Shown: positions 17,192 through 26,198 of the stretch, in pieces
How positions within the stretch are numbered: the stretch's first letter is position 1
How the letters are laid out: each line of letters opens with the position of its first letter
Assembly (NCBI GenBank): GCA_001792465.1
Contig: MGGO01000031.1
Location: 1-64,000 of the forward strand
Reading direction: 5' to 3'
Origin: Candidatus Woesebacteria bacterium RIFCSPHIGHO2_01_FULL_44_10
GTDB taxonomy: Bacteria; Patescibacteriota; Microgenomatia; UBA8517
Length of the DNA stretch: 64,000 nt
Notes under the pieces: generated by a model
Told to the model about the DNA's origin: nothing
The model's input: the letters and a program-made list of their open reading frames with translations, nothing else
The model's database searches: none
Translations under genes and position numbers: made by a program

Positions 17192-17980
17192 ATGAGTGGC
17201 GAGAGACAGATTTACCAACCCACACCGGAGGATCGGGAAAGAATCAGGCCAAAACCTGACCTTCTTAAAGTAAGCGGAGATGGAGTTTTTGCTACTTTGC
17301 AAGGTGAGGGAGTTACAGCAGGAGAGCCTTCAGTATTTTTGCGGTTGCACTATTGCAACTTGACTTGTGGTAAACCTGAAGGGTGGAAGTGCGACACTTG
17401 GTATACATGGGATAAGGAAAGGGAGGAGTATTGGACGGAGTCATCTGATGTGAGTTTTAGAGAAATAGCAGCGACTATGGAAGCTGCTTGGGAAAGCGCT
17501 TTTGATGCTAATGGGACAAAAAGGGCGGTTATTACCGGAGGTGAGCCTCTTCTGCAACAAAGTAAAATTATTAAGCTAATAGAAGAATTACCAGATTGGG
17601 ACATAGAAATTGAGACTAATGGCACGATCGTTCCCGCCCCTGAGCTCGGTGATTGTCAATTTAATTGCTCGCCAAAACTGGAGAACAGCGGAAACAGTAA
17701 AGCGCGTAGATATAACCCATCGGCGCTAAAAGCAATAAATGCACTACCCAACTCATGGTTTAAATTCGTAGTTTCAGACACAAGCGATCTTGATGAAATA
17801 GATGAACTCGTGCGAGATTGCGAGCTCAATGAAGATAAATTACTTATAATGCCGGAGGGTCAAACAGCAGATGTTGTCGAAGGACATGCACAACTTGTGA
17901 GAGATGCTGTTAATGAACGAGGGTGGAAAATTACTATGAGAAATCAACTAATTTGGTATGGTGACAAAAGAAGAACTTAA
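17192..17980 (+). CDS. queE: 7-carboxy-7-deazaguanine synthase (radical SAM)
   Basis: 262 residues. The N-terminus has GDGVFATLQGEG, then a Cys cluster CNLTC-x7-CDT. The gap before the third Cys is five residues longer than in the common CX3CX2C form, as in some divergent QueE proteins. The glycine-rich VITGGEPLLQQ and the C-terminal LLIMPEGQT and MRNQLIWYG stretches fit QueE. It makes CDG from 6-carboxytetrahydropterin using SAM and a 4Fe-4S cluster. One base separates it from queD, none from queC. Confidence 0.88.
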   Translation: MSGERQIYQPTPEDRERIRPKPDLLKVSGDGVFATLQGEGVTAGEPSVFLRLHYCNLTCGKPEGWKCDTWYTWDKEREEYWTESSDVSFREIAATMEAAWESAFDANGTKRAVITGGEPLLQQSKIIKLIEELPDWDIEIETNGTIVPAPELGDCQFNCSPKLENSGNSKARRYNPSALKAINALPNSWFKFVVSDTSDLDEIDELVRDCELNEDKLLIMPEGQTADVVEGHAQLVRDAVNERGWKITMRNQLIWYGDKRRT

Positions 17981-19120
17981 ATGATAATTGGATCAATAGA
18001 CAATAAAGAAGTAGATAGTTCAAATTTAATACTTGATACAGTTGATAATTTTCAGCTTGATGAAGTTGTTAGCAATGCATTGTTGCTTACACTGGCCGGA
18101 TACTTAGAAAAAGATGACATCACAGTAAACGGTAAACAATACTTTGATAAAAAGAGACTTGAACAATTCTTTAGTTACGTTCTTAACGATAAAAGGGCAG
18201 CGCCACGAAAGTATAACCTTCAATTAAGTTTTTCGAACAAAAACCACGAAGTAAATTCTGCAAAGAAAAACAATTACAAATACATTATTTCATATAGTGG
18301 TGGTATAGACAGCACTGCAGGGCTTTTGTACGCACTAGACAAGGGATACCCCATACAACCAGTTTGGGTTGGTTTTGGGCAAAAAAATGAAAAAGATGAG
18401 TTAGAGGTAATAAATAAAATCTGCAAGAAACTTAAAACCAGACCTATTGTTATCAATATTAATCTAAAGAGATATGTTGATGAAGGTTGGAACAGGTGGA
18501 AAATGGGGATTATTCCTGGAAGAAACTATATTTTTGCGTCTATTGCTGCTTCTATGGTAAACCTATCAAGTAGCGATAAAAACACAATATATATTTGCGC
18601 GCATAAAGAAGAAATCAATCCTGTTAATACGGATAAAAGTGAAAGGTTTTACAACACATGTACTAAGATCTTTACAAAAAGCTACAACAAAGATATCGAG
18701 CTTACTACTCCATTTTTTAATGCCACTAAACCGGAAATTATCTATTACTGGATCAAGCACTGGAAACAGAAATATAACATTTCACCACAAGAAACTGTTA
18801 GTTGCTATCACGGTACCAACTGTGGAATTTGTAAAGCTTGTATAAATCGTGCAGTTGCTTTTGCGTGTTGTGGGCTACAAACAGAAAGTTATAAAAATGA
18901 TCCCTTTAAGGATACCGAGCATGTGATTCAAGAAGGATATATTGATCGATTTAATATATTAAAATTAGAACGAAAACTTGATTTTCTTTTTGCCCTTAAC
19001 TTTAACAAAAATTCCCTGCCAACAAACTTGAGAAACTTCGTAGATACAAACTATAAAAGATACAGCAACAAAATAATCGACAGACAAAAAATGATTAGAG
19101 AGGGTTTAAACATAAAATGA
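17981..19120 (+). CDS. queC: QueC-like 7-cyano-7-deazaguanine synthase with N-terminal extension
   Basis: 379 residues, about 150 longer than a typical QueC. The first 95 residues are an extra domain of unknown role. The catalytic part has the PP-loop SYSGGIDST, GRNYIF and the zinc site SCYHGTNCGICKACINR. QueC turns CDG and ammonia into preQ0 with ATP. Context (folE-queD-queE) supports preQ0 synthesis. QueC relatives with added domains also occur in defence systems (QatC, and the QueC-like enzyme of type IV CBASS), so a changed substrate is possible. Confidence 0.8.
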   Translation: MIIGSIDNKEVDSSNLILDTVDNFQLDEVVSNALLLTLAGYLEKDDITVNGKQYFDKKRLEQFFSYVLNDKRAAPRKYNLQLSFSNKNHEVNSAKKNNYKYIISYSGGIDSTAGLLYALDKGYPIQPVWVGFGQKNEKDELEVINKICKKLKTRPIVININLKRYVDEGWNRWKMGIIPGRNYIFASIAASMVNLSSSDKNTIYICAHKEEINPVNTDKSERFYNTCTKIFTKSYNKDIELTTPFFNATKPEIIYYWIKHWKQKYNISPQETVSCYHGTNCGICKACINRAVAFACCGLQTESYKNDPFKDTEHVIQEGYIDRFNILKLERKLDFLFALNFNKNSLPTNLRNFVDTNYKRYSNKIIDRQKMIREGLNIK

Positions 19121-19788
19121 AGCTATCAGTTGAATTACATAGCCTAGAGAGTAAGGATTCATTAACCTTACTAAAAGCAATATATAAATCACTAGATGAT
19201 TTCAAATCAGTGACCAAAGTTGATTTAGATAATATCCAAATTACGTGTACTAATAGCCATCGGCAGATGGAGCAAATACTTGGTTACAAGCGCCCAATGT
19301 GGGGAGTAAGCACTATCAAGAAAGGAAAGATATTTTTATATAATCCTAGGCTGTGGAACAAAAAACAAACAGGACACACTCCGGGCGATGTGGTAGCCAG
19401 CATTACTCATCAACTAGTACATCTTTACTTTGAGCAGGAAAAAATTAAATCACCTGTCTGGTTTGAGGAAGGGTATGCAACATATGTTAGCGATAGACAA
19501 AATGAAAAATTTAGGAAAAATGAGCTGAAAAAACTAGTTAAAAAGTATGGCGTATGTGACTATAACAGTCTAAAGGTCAGCTTTGCTAAACTTTCTGTTC
19601 CTGCGTTGTATTATCAAAGTTCATACGGCTTCATGTTTTATCTAGTTAAGCTACAAAAAGAAAATTCGCTTAACAAGTTAACTGATAAGTTAAAAAATGG
19701 AGAAAATTTCGAAAATAGTTTCATAAACATTTATGGCAGAAGTGCAAAAGATATATGGGAAGAGTTTAACAATAAATTAATCAAATAA
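19117..19788 (+). CDS. Gluzincin-like protein with altered HQxxH motif
   Basis: 223 residues. It resembles the catalytic region of peptidase_MA-like metalloproteases: THQLVHLYF, then VWFEEGYATYVSD, in which the Glu would be the third zinc ligand. The usual catalytic Glu of HExxH is Gln (codon CAA; GAA would restore it). Zinc binding could persist but peptide hydrolysis should be crippled, so it may act as a binding protein or modified enzyme. No signal peptide is seen, so it is cytoplasmic. It overlaps queC by 4 bp. Confidence 0.55.
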   Translation: MKLSVELHSLESKDSLTLLKAIYKSLDDFKSVTKVDLDNIQITCTNSHRQMEQILGYKRPMWGVSTIKKGKIFLYNPRLWNKKQTGHTPGDVVASITHQLVHLYFEQEKIKSPVWFEEGYATYVSDRQNEKFRKNELKKLVKKYGVCDYNSLKVSFAKLSVPALYYQSSYGFMFYLVKLQKENSLNKLTDKLKNGENFENSFINIYGRSAKDIWEEFNNKLIK

Positions 19789-19789
19789 T

Positions 19790-21469
19790 ATGAGCGGATA
19801 TATTTTAGGAATCACCGGATGGTTTGAAAGAAGTCACGACGCATCTGCGTGTATTGTTAAAGACGGCAAGGTTTTGGTTATGGTTGAAGAGGAGAGATTT
19901 ATCCGTAAGAAACATGCATACGACAAGACACCGGTTCGTTCGATTTCTTGGTGTTTAAATAAGTTGAGCCTAACTTTGGATGACATTGAGACTGTTGCGG
20001 TAGGTTGGGACTATAAGTATCTTTACCGTCTTGCTGGATTAAATGAGCCCAGATTGAATAATCTCGCAGATGTGTTCTTTCCCAAAAAATATTTTTCGTA
20101 TTCAAGGAAGCTAAAAATCGAAATTGTTCCCCATCATTTGGCACATGCGGCTTCATCGTATTTTCTCTCCGGATTAGACGAAGCAGCAATTTTAGTAGTA
20201 GATGGCCAAGGCGAAAACGAATCAACTACCATAGCTCGAGGTAGATCTGGAAAGATAGATATACTGCGAACTTTTAGTATTGAGAATTCTTTAGGATATT
20301 TCTATGAAGCAGTGAGTGACTACATAGGACTAGGTCTTGACTCAGCTGGTAAGACCATGGGGCTTGCTTCATATGGAGATATTATTTATGAATTTGACGA
20401 AATAAAGCTCTCTCCAAATGGGTATAAAGTTAATCTTAAGTTTGATAAAAAAGACAACTCACTTGATCAACAGCAGCGTGTTCTTAGTGCATGGAAAAGA
20501 GTATTAATAGACACATTTGGTAAGCAAAACCAGGTGGACACAAAGTTTAATCCACTATATGGAGACTTCACTAAAAGCGTGAAGATATCTAAGTTGCAAA
20601 AAGACACCGCCGCCTCAGCACAGGATGTTTTAGAAAGAACTTTGATGCATCTTTCTGAAATTGCTGTCAACGAAACTGGCATAAAAGACTTATGTATGGC
20701 GGGTGGTGTGGCGTTAAACTGTTCGTCAAATACCAAAGTCGCCAGATCCGAGCACATAAACAGTCTATTTATTCCACCCAACACTTCTGATGCCGGTGTT
20801 TCTCTTGGAGCTGCCCTGCTTATATCTGGAAAGGATAATTCGGGTGGGTCTCTGGAGTCTGCATATTTTGGACCTTTATACACAAACTCTGAAATTAAAT
20901 CTGTACTTGATAAAAACAATATCGCATATGAATACCATGAGGATATTGAAGATGTAGTTGCTAAACTACTAGCAAATGGAAAGATTGTTTCTTGGTTTCA
21001 GGACTCATTAGAGATTGGACCAAGGGCGCTTGGCAATCGAAGCATTGTAGCAAATCCAACGCTTGCGACAATACACAAAAAGGTTAATGAGGCAAAAAAC
21101 AGAGAGCAATGGAGGCCTCTAGCCCCCAGTATTCTAGAGGAGTCGATTGGTAAATATTTGGTAAATCCGATGAAATCTCCTTTCATGCTTCATACATTTG
21201 ATGTAAAAAAAGAAGTAAGAAGTAAAATTTCCGCGATTGTGCACGTTGATGGATCAACTAGACCTCAAACAGTGAGTAAAAAGGCAAACCCCCGATACCA
21301 TAAAATGATCAGTAAATTTGGTAAATTAACAGGTTATGATCTTGTGCTTAATACATCTTTTAATGGTAGTCGTGAGCCAATAGTTTGCTCTCCATATGAT
21401 GCATTAACCTCATTTATTAGTAATTCTACCGATTGCCTTGCTATTGGAAACTTTCTTGTAAGCAAATGA
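19790..21469 (+). CDS. NodU/CmcH-type O-carbamoyltransferase
   Basis: 559 residues. The N-terminal Kae1/ASKHA-like domain starts YILGITGWFERSHDASACIV and has HHLAHAASSYF for the metal site and VVDGQGENEST. The C-terminal domain has EIGPRALGNRSI and EQWRPLAPSIL. The family (NodU, TobZ, CmcH) moves carbamoyl from carbamoyl phosphate via carbamoyl-AMP to a hydroxyl, usually on sugars of antibiotics or Nod factors. This is the clearest hint that the island decorates a small molecule or nucleoside. The next gene starts within its stop codon. Confidence 0.9.
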   Translation: MSGYILGITGWFERSHDASACIVKDGKVLVMVEEERFIRKKHAYDKTPVRSISWCLNKLSLTLDDIETVAVGWDYKYLYRLAGLNEPRLNNLADVFFPKKYFSYSRKLKIEIVPHHLAHAASSYFLSGLDEAAILVVDGQGENESTTIARGRSGKIDILRTFSIENSLGYFYEAVSDYIGLGLDSAGKTMGLASYGDIIYEFDEIKLSPNGYKVNLKFDKKDNSLDQQQRVLSAWKRVLIDTFGKQNQVDTKFNPLYGDFTKSVKISKLQKDTAASAQDVLERTLMHLSEIAVNETGIKDLCMAGGVALNCSSNTKVARSEHINSLFIPPNTSDAGVSLGAALLISGKDNSGGSLESAYFGPLYTNSEIKSVLDKNNIAYEYHEDIEDVVAKLLANGKIVSWFQDSLEIGPRALGNRSIVANPTLATIHKKVNEAKNREQWRPLAPSILEESIGKYLVNPMKSPFMLHTFDVKKEVRSKISAIVHVDGSTRPQTVSKKANPRYHKMISKFGKLTGYDLVLNTSFNGSREPIVCSPYDALTSFISNSTDCLAIGNFLVSK

Positions 21470-22323
21470 ATATCTCTGTAGTAATACCAGTATGTAATGA
21501 TCTTAGGCTGAAAGCGTGCATAGATTCTATTGACGAAAAGGTCGAAGTTGTTATTTCTTTAAATAAACCAACTAAAGAATTAAAAGACTTGATAAAGTCG
21601 ATTCTGAAAGTTCAAAAAGAGAAAAATAAATATAAAAATATTAAATTTAATATTTGCGAGATCGGTTACCCCAGTATTGCAGGTGCCTATAACAATGGTA
21701 TAAAACACGCGAGCTATGAAAATATTTTATTAATGGATTCTGATTGTATATTTGAAAAAGGATGTATCAGAAAGCTACATCAAAACATAAAAGGCCATCT
21801 TCTTTCGAAAGGAAAGGTTGTTTTCTCGAGTAATTCGCTTGTAACAAAAGTGGTGGCCAGAGCACGAGAGTTTCATACTTCCGATAAAGTCAGCGCATAT
21901 TCTCCTCCCCTGCTTTTTAAAAAGAAAATAATCAACAAAATTGGTGGATATTATTTTCATCCTTCTTTGTGCTGGCTTGAAGATAGCGAATTTGATAAAC
22001 GAGTTCAAAATGCCCAGTTAGAAATAGCATACGATAAATCTGCGAAGGTTATACACCCCTCTTTGAGTCCAGCACGGGATCTAAAGAGCGCCATTTGGTA
22101 TGGAGTTGGAAAAAGAATAGGTGTAGAACTGGGAATTCACGATAAACCTACTGGCTTGATAGGCAGTATAAAGAAATATATTATTATGGCTCCCAAAAGC
22201 AAGGGATATTTGTCAGGCTTATATTTATTTACTTGGAAAATGGCTTTGTTTGTGGGTTATTATAGCCAAAAGTTTTTTAAGATAAGACCGGTGAGTATGA
22301 TTATGTCTCAAAAAGAGAACTAA
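21466..22323 (+). CDS. Family 2 glycosyltransferase
   Basis: Start placed at the ATG at 21466 that overlaps the carbamoyltransferase stop. The GT-A fold begins MNISVVIPVCND. The DxD-type metal site is MDSDC near residue 95, and LEDSEFDKRV follows as an acceptor-side motif. The C-terminus has a hydrophobic helix (YLFTWKMALFVGYY). It would transfer a sugar from an NDP-sugar; donor and acceptor are unknown. It ends the continuous plus-strand operon and overlaps the convergent PIG-L gene. Confidence 0.8.
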   Translation: MNISVVIPVCNDLRLKACIDSIDEKVEVVISLNKPTKELKDLIKSILKVQKEKNKYKNIKFNICEIGYPSIAGAYNNGIKHASYENILLMDSDCIFEKGCIRKLHQNIKGHLLSKGKVVFSSNSLVTKVVARAREFHTSDKVSAYSPPLLFKKKIINKIGGYYFHPSLCWLEDSEFDKRVQNAQLEIAYDKSAKVIHPSLSPARDLKSAIWYGVGKRIGVELGIHDKPTGLIGSIKKYIIMAPKSKGYLSGLYLFTWKMALFVGYYSQKFFKIRPVSMIMSQKEN

Positions 22324-22951
22324 ACCTTTTAATTGCAAATACTTCAGCAAAATCGCATTGCTCATGTAGCAATCCTCGGTATTGATTTAAACCTTTTATT
22401 GCCAAGTCAATTCTGGAAGTTTCTAATTGCGATTTGTAATACGACATGGCTTTCATCTTAATTCCAATATATTTAGTAATATCTTCAACTAGATTGTAAG
22501 CTTGAAGAGGCTTGTGCACTTCGTATAAAATCAACCCTTTTGTTTTTTTATTAGAATTTATATTGTATCTCCAGTAAGCTTGGGAAATTATTTGATAGGA
22601 AATTTTATGTTCATAATCAGCATCAAGGTCGTGGTTTATGTAAATAAAATCTGGTTTAATTTTTTTCCAATATTTTATAATTTTTGAAATATTCTGAACT
22701 GACACCTTGAATGTTTGATCTTTTAGTCGGAGAAATTGGCAATCAGTTATTTTCATATATGAACAAACTTTTTTCGCTTCTTCCTCTCTTCGTTTTTCTA
22801 TCCTGTCGCCAGAAGATAAATATTGAATATAAACGTTGTTATTATTTTCTATCGCTTTAGCAATAGTTCCTCCACACCCTATAATTTCGTCATCTGGATG
22901 GGGTGCTATTACTAAAATTTTGTTTTTGGTACTTTTAGATGAATTTATCAT
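22301..22951 (-). CDS. PIG-L family N-deacetylase
   Basis: 216 residues. The zinc motif IAPHPDDEIIGCGG (residues 14-27) is intact, and a downstream YINHDLDADYEH supplies the distal His/Asp. PIG-L/LmbE enzymes remove acetyl groups from GlcNAc-type amino sugars in GPI anchors, mycothiol, bacillithiol and teicoplanin-class antibiotics. In this island it would free an amine on a sugar added by the neighbouring glycosyltransferase (inference). It is the only minus-strand gene of the island. Confidence 0.88.
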   Translation of the reverse strand: MINSSKSTKNKILVIAPHPDDEIIGCGGTIAKAIENNNNVYIQYLSSGDRIEKRREEEAKKVCSYMKITDCQFLRLKDQTFKVSVQNISKIIKYWKKIKPDFIYINHDLDADYEHKISYQIISQAYWRYNINSNKKTKGLILYEVHKPLQAYNLVEDITKYIGIKMKAMSYYKSQLETSRIDLAIKGLNQYRGLLHEQCDFAEVFAIKRFSSLFET

Positions 22952-22962
22952 GAGCCTGTAGT

Positions 22963-22968
22963 ATTATA
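22963..22968 (-). promoter_or_regulatory. -10 box of the PIG-L gene
   Basis: TATAAT on the minus strand lies 11 nt before the ATG at 22951. The divergent kinase gene starts at 22997, so the two share a 45-bp promoter region. Confidence 0.5.
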
Positions 22969-22996
22969 TCAAAGCTAATCGTAAATAACATTATAT

Positions 22997-24061
22997 ATGG
23001 ATAAAGACAGGGATAAATTAACAAATCATGACCAACAAGCTCGTTCTGAGATAACTCTGATTATGAAATCTGGGTGGTCCGATATCGATATCGTAGATAT
23101 TGAAGATCATACAGAACAAGGGTATTTCGGAGGAGTGTATTGTATAAAATCAACGGAGCGATCATACGCATTAAAAAAACATCCAAGATCATTTAAAGGA
23201 AAATTTGATTTTCACAATCAAGTTTCTAATTTTATCAGCAACACTGGAGATGTTCGTTACTTCCCTTCCACTATTCCAACTGAAAGTCGCGAACTGGCTG
23301 TTGATGAACCAGAGACTGATTCCTTTTGGGTACTAAATGAATGGGTAGAGGGGAGGGATATGAGATATCGTAGCAGACAAGAGAACGTAGATCACCATCT
23401 TCCGTTAATCTTTCGAAAAGTAGCACAAATGCATTCTCAGCTGGCTTCATTTCCCATAGGTGATGACAGCGTTGTGGATCGTAGCCTGTCAGAACACTGG
23501 GTACCAGAAATGTTAGAAAGATTTGATTTGGTCAGCAAAGGAGATTCGACCAGAAGAATAATTGATTTAACCGGAATCGATTCTGCTAGTCTGACCAGAT
23601 TTATGAGTATGAGTGACAGGTTTATTGAAGATATGTTGCAACATGACAAGCCTAAATATTGGGACCACAATTTAACTAGAACTGTTATTCATGGTGATCT
23701 TAATCTCTCTCATGTTTTTGAAGCAAGTGGCGACTATGTATTGGTTGATATTGATAGGATGAAATACGGAATGAGACTTGATGATCTTGGGAATCTAATC
23801 TCGGAGGCTTTTTTGTCTTGTGGGCAAAATACAGTGCTCGAGTCACTGCGTACGGCTGAGCAAGTGTTACCTTTAACAGATGTTGAAAAAGAAGACCTGA
23901 CACAATACGTTAAATACGGTAAAATTAGGCAAAATTTTTGGTTGCTAAATGAAATTCTTACAAGAAATGATCCTATGACATCTTTCCCTTTACAGCTTGA
24001 GCAAGAAGTTGCTAACACAGTTTTACTCGTTGAAAACTTAGAGATAAATGACAGAACGTAA
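22997..24061 (+). CDS. APH-fold small-molecule kinase
   Basis: 354 residues. The aminoglycoside phosphotransferase/choline kinase fold is shown by VIHGDLNLSHVF (Brenner-type catalytic loop) and LVDIDRMKYG (metal-binding DFG equivalent). The Asn usually at the end of the loop is His here. The substrate could be an aminoglycoside-like compound, an amino alcohol or a sugar. It overlaps a second kinase of the same fold by 14 bp, so the two are likely used together. Confidence 0.75.
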   Translation: MDKDRDKLTNHDQQARSEITLIMKSGWSDIDIVDIEDHTEQGYFGGVYCIKSTERSYALKKHPRSFKGKFDFHNQVSNFISNTGDVRYFPSTIPTESRELAVDEPETDSFWVLNEWVEGRDMRYRSRQENVDHHLPLIFRKVAQMHSQLASFPIGDDSVVDRSLSEHWVPEMLERFDLVSKGDSTRRIIDLTGIDSASLTRFMSMSDRFIEDMLQHDKPKYWDHNLTRTVIHGDLNLSHVFEASGDYVLVDIDRMKYGMRLDDLGNLISEAFLSCGQNTVLESLRTAEQVLPLTDVEKEDLTQYVKYGKIRQNFWLLNEILTRNDPMTSFPLQLEQEVANTVLLVENLEINDRT

Positions 24062-24770
24062 TAATAAATATTTAAAACATTTTGAAGGAGACAGAGCACT
24101 AAAGAGATATCAAAATGAAATCCAGTGTGCCCAGATGTTTCCATTAATTACACCTCGTGTGATTTCAAGAGATGATAAAAATCTTCGACTTGAATTCGAG
24201 TTGTTGCGGGGGGATAATACAGCGTTTACCAAATCGGGCTTGGTAGCCATTGGTAGAACTTTGGCTCAAACTCACAAACAGGCAGGAATTGAATCAGGAG
24301 AATGGGTGGAGTCGGGACTACTTAGTAGGTACCAGGCAACTAATATTTCATCTCTCAGAGAGAGATATCAAAGCGCCAAAGGTGAGATTGAAGCGCCAAG
24401 ATACAGCTTGACTCACGGAGATTACAGACGCAGAAATATATTTCTCACAGAGGGTGACGGGGTCAAGGTCATCGACTGGGAATTTGCCGGTACAAATCTA
24501 ATTTATTGGGATTTAGCAATCTTTATAGGAGATATGAGACATCAAAGATATCACAAGATACATGATTTAGATGATTCACATTTTCTAGAAGCATACACTG
24601 GAGAGATTCCCTTAACCGATGAAGAAGCAAACTTCTGCCGTGTTTTAGGTGGAGTGGACATCGTACTTGACCACATGGAACCAAGACAGGGAGAAAAACC
24701 GCCCGAACCGTCAGATTTGTTTGTGAATTTTAACGAAGAAGAAATGAAGTATTTATTACACAGTAACTAA
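24048..24770 (+). CDS. Second APH-fold kinase
   Basis: 240 residues, shorter than the preceding kinase because the N-lobe is reduced. The catalytic loop THGDYRRRNIF and the metal motif VIDWEFAG are canonical. Phosphotransferases of this type modify antibiotics or activate small metabolites. It is followed after two bases by a KsgA-like gene, which makes a resistance or maturation role worth considering. Confidence 0.75.
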   Translation: MTERNNKYLKHFEGDRALKRYQNEIQCAQMFPLITPRVISRDDKNLRLEFELLRGDNTAFTKSGLVAIGRTLAQTHKQAGIESGEWVESGLLSRYQATNISSLRERYQSAKGEIEAPRYSLTHGDYRRRNIFLTEGDGVKVIDWEFAGTNLIYWDLAIFIGDMRHQRYHKIHDLDDSHFLEAYTGEIPLTDEEANFCRVLGGVDIVLDHMEPRQGEKPPEPSDLFVNFNEEEMKYLLHSN

Positions 24771-24772
24771 TC

Positions 24773-25738
24773 ATGTCAATCGAAAATCAAATACGCACTA
24801 ACTTGGAAGAAAACGAGGTTTATTTGTCAGAGAATCTTGGCCAACATATTTTGATAGATGAAGAAGCCCTAGAGTTAATCGGCCGTCAAGTAATTTCTGG
24901 TGGGAATGTGCTAGAGATTGGATCAGGGCCAGGAAATCTTACCGCAAAATTAACCGAACGGGCCAATCGAGTTGTAGGCATTGAGATAGACAGACAATTT
25001 GCCCCTGTATTAGAAGATCTTCAGGCAAGTTCACCAAATCTTGAGGTGATATATGGTGATGCATTAAGAGTTAATTTTCAACAGATAGTAGAATCTGAGA
25101 GAGATGAAGAGTGGCAAGTGGTATCTAACTTACCTTTCCATATCTCTGAACCGTTCTTAAAAAAGGTCGCAGGTCTTCCTGTCGAAAATGTCGTCCTAGT
25201 TGTAGGAGATGCTCTTGCAAGATCTATGCAAATTACAGATCCGGATTCTAGTGAGTTTAGTAGAACTTCTTTTTTGAGTCAAACCTTTTTTGAAACAAGT
25301 GTCATTGCAGATATTGAAAAGTCGGCTTTTTATCCTCCCCCTAGAACAAACGCAACAGCTGTTGTTTTGACTCCGAGAGAAAGAGACGAGTTTAAATCAA
25401 ATCCAAGGCTGGCAATCCAACATCGTTTATTTCTGACTGAGCATAAAAGTCCTACTGTGGGTAAAGTGATAAAGGAAGCCAGAGATAACCAAGTTGGTGG
25501 TGCGGGTAAAGATTCACACAGACCAAGCAGAAGAAAGGCAAGGCAAGAATTAAAACAACTTATTTACGAAGCTAACAATGGTGGTTTAGGGCAAGGGAAT
25601 CGTCAGGATGGGGGAATTGGACACAGAGATGATAGTTTGGGTCTAGATGAGAGAATTCTAAGCACTCCATTTTCAAGGCTCGATAATCAAGAAGTTAGAG
25701 AACTGGCAAAAGCACTTAGAGATAAGTTTGGGCAGTGA
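24773..25738 (+). CDS. KsgA/Erm-like rRNA adenine dimethyltransferase
   Basis: 321 residues. SAM-binding motifs are clear: LGQHILID, VLEIGSGPGNLT, GIEIDRQ and the catalytic NLPFHISEP, with SAFYPPPRTNATAV near residue 190. The last 75 residues are basic and Gly-rich and do not look like the normal KsgA C-terminal domain. Members dimethylate adenines of 16S (KsgA) or 23S (Erm) rRNA. Its position at the end of a biosynthetic island hints at an Erm-like self-protection role, but a housekeeping KsgA cannot be excluded. Confidence 0.75.
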   Translation: MSIENQIRTNLEENEVYLSENLGQHILIDEEALELIGRQVISGGNVLEIGSGPGNLTAKLTERANRVVGIEIDRQFAPVLEDLQASSPNLEVIYGDALRVNFQQIVESERDEEWQVVSNLPFHISEPFLKKVAGLPVENVVLVVGDALARSMQITDPDSSEFSRTSFLSQTFFETSVIADIEKSAFYPPPRTNATAVVLTPRERDEFKSNPRLAIQHRLFLTEHKSPTVGKVIKEARDNQVGGAGKDSHRPSRRKARQELKQLIYEANNGGLGQGNRQDGGIGHRDDSLGLDERILSTPFSRLDNQEVRELAKALRDKFGQ

Positions 25739-25790
25739 CGACTTGTACAAAATCTACCGTGCAATTGCGAGAAGGAAAGTAATATCTACT

Positions 25791-26198
25791 TCAGATTAAA
25801 TCAAAAGCTTTCTTCTCGTCTTCGTGTTTCATTACTTCCTTAACTTTTTCGATCGGCATCCAATCATAACCGATACTTTCTTCATTTAGTTGAATCGATA
25901 TATCTATGCGTTCAACTTTTAATGCTAAGAAATGGGCTTCAGTTAACCCATGTTTGCCCTCAAACTCAATTTTATAATTTAAGTTTTTGGTTTCTTTGAA
26001 TTCGCTTGTCCCGAATTCTTCACCAGCCTCTCTTTTAGCTGCTTCCTCAAGGTTCTCATCTTTTTCAACGTCACCAAAAGTAATAGTCCATTCGTCCTCG
26101 TATTCGTCAAAAGGTTTATTGTGACGAAGTAAGAACCTTTTGTTTCCTTCTGGATCTATAGTCCATACTATTACGGCTACTTTTTGATGTTTGCTCAT
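25791..26198 (-). CDS. Nudix hydrolase (first copy of a duplicated cassette)
   Basis: 135 residues. The Nudix box is complete (G-x5-E-x7-REAGEEFG), so pyrophosphohydrolase chemistry on an NDP-X compound is expected. It is a close paralogue of the protein at 43860-44267: N-termini (MSKHQKVAVIVW) and C-termini (EDEKKAFDLI) are identical. It overlaps the GrpB-like gene upstream by 4 bp, exactly as in the second copy. Confidence 0.85.
   Translation of the reverse strand: MSKHQKVAVIVWTIDPEGNKRFLLRHNKPFDEYEDEWTITFGDVEKDENLEEAAKREAGEEFGTSEFKETKNLNYKIEFEGKHGLTEAHFLALKVERIDISIQLNEESIGYDWMPIEKVKEVMKHEDEKKAFDLI

Noticed and set aside
14778..22323. dpd-type DNA deazaguanine modification cluster
   Set aside because: folE, queD, queE and queC are present but no dpdA (TGT-like) or dpdB-K genes can be recognised nearby.
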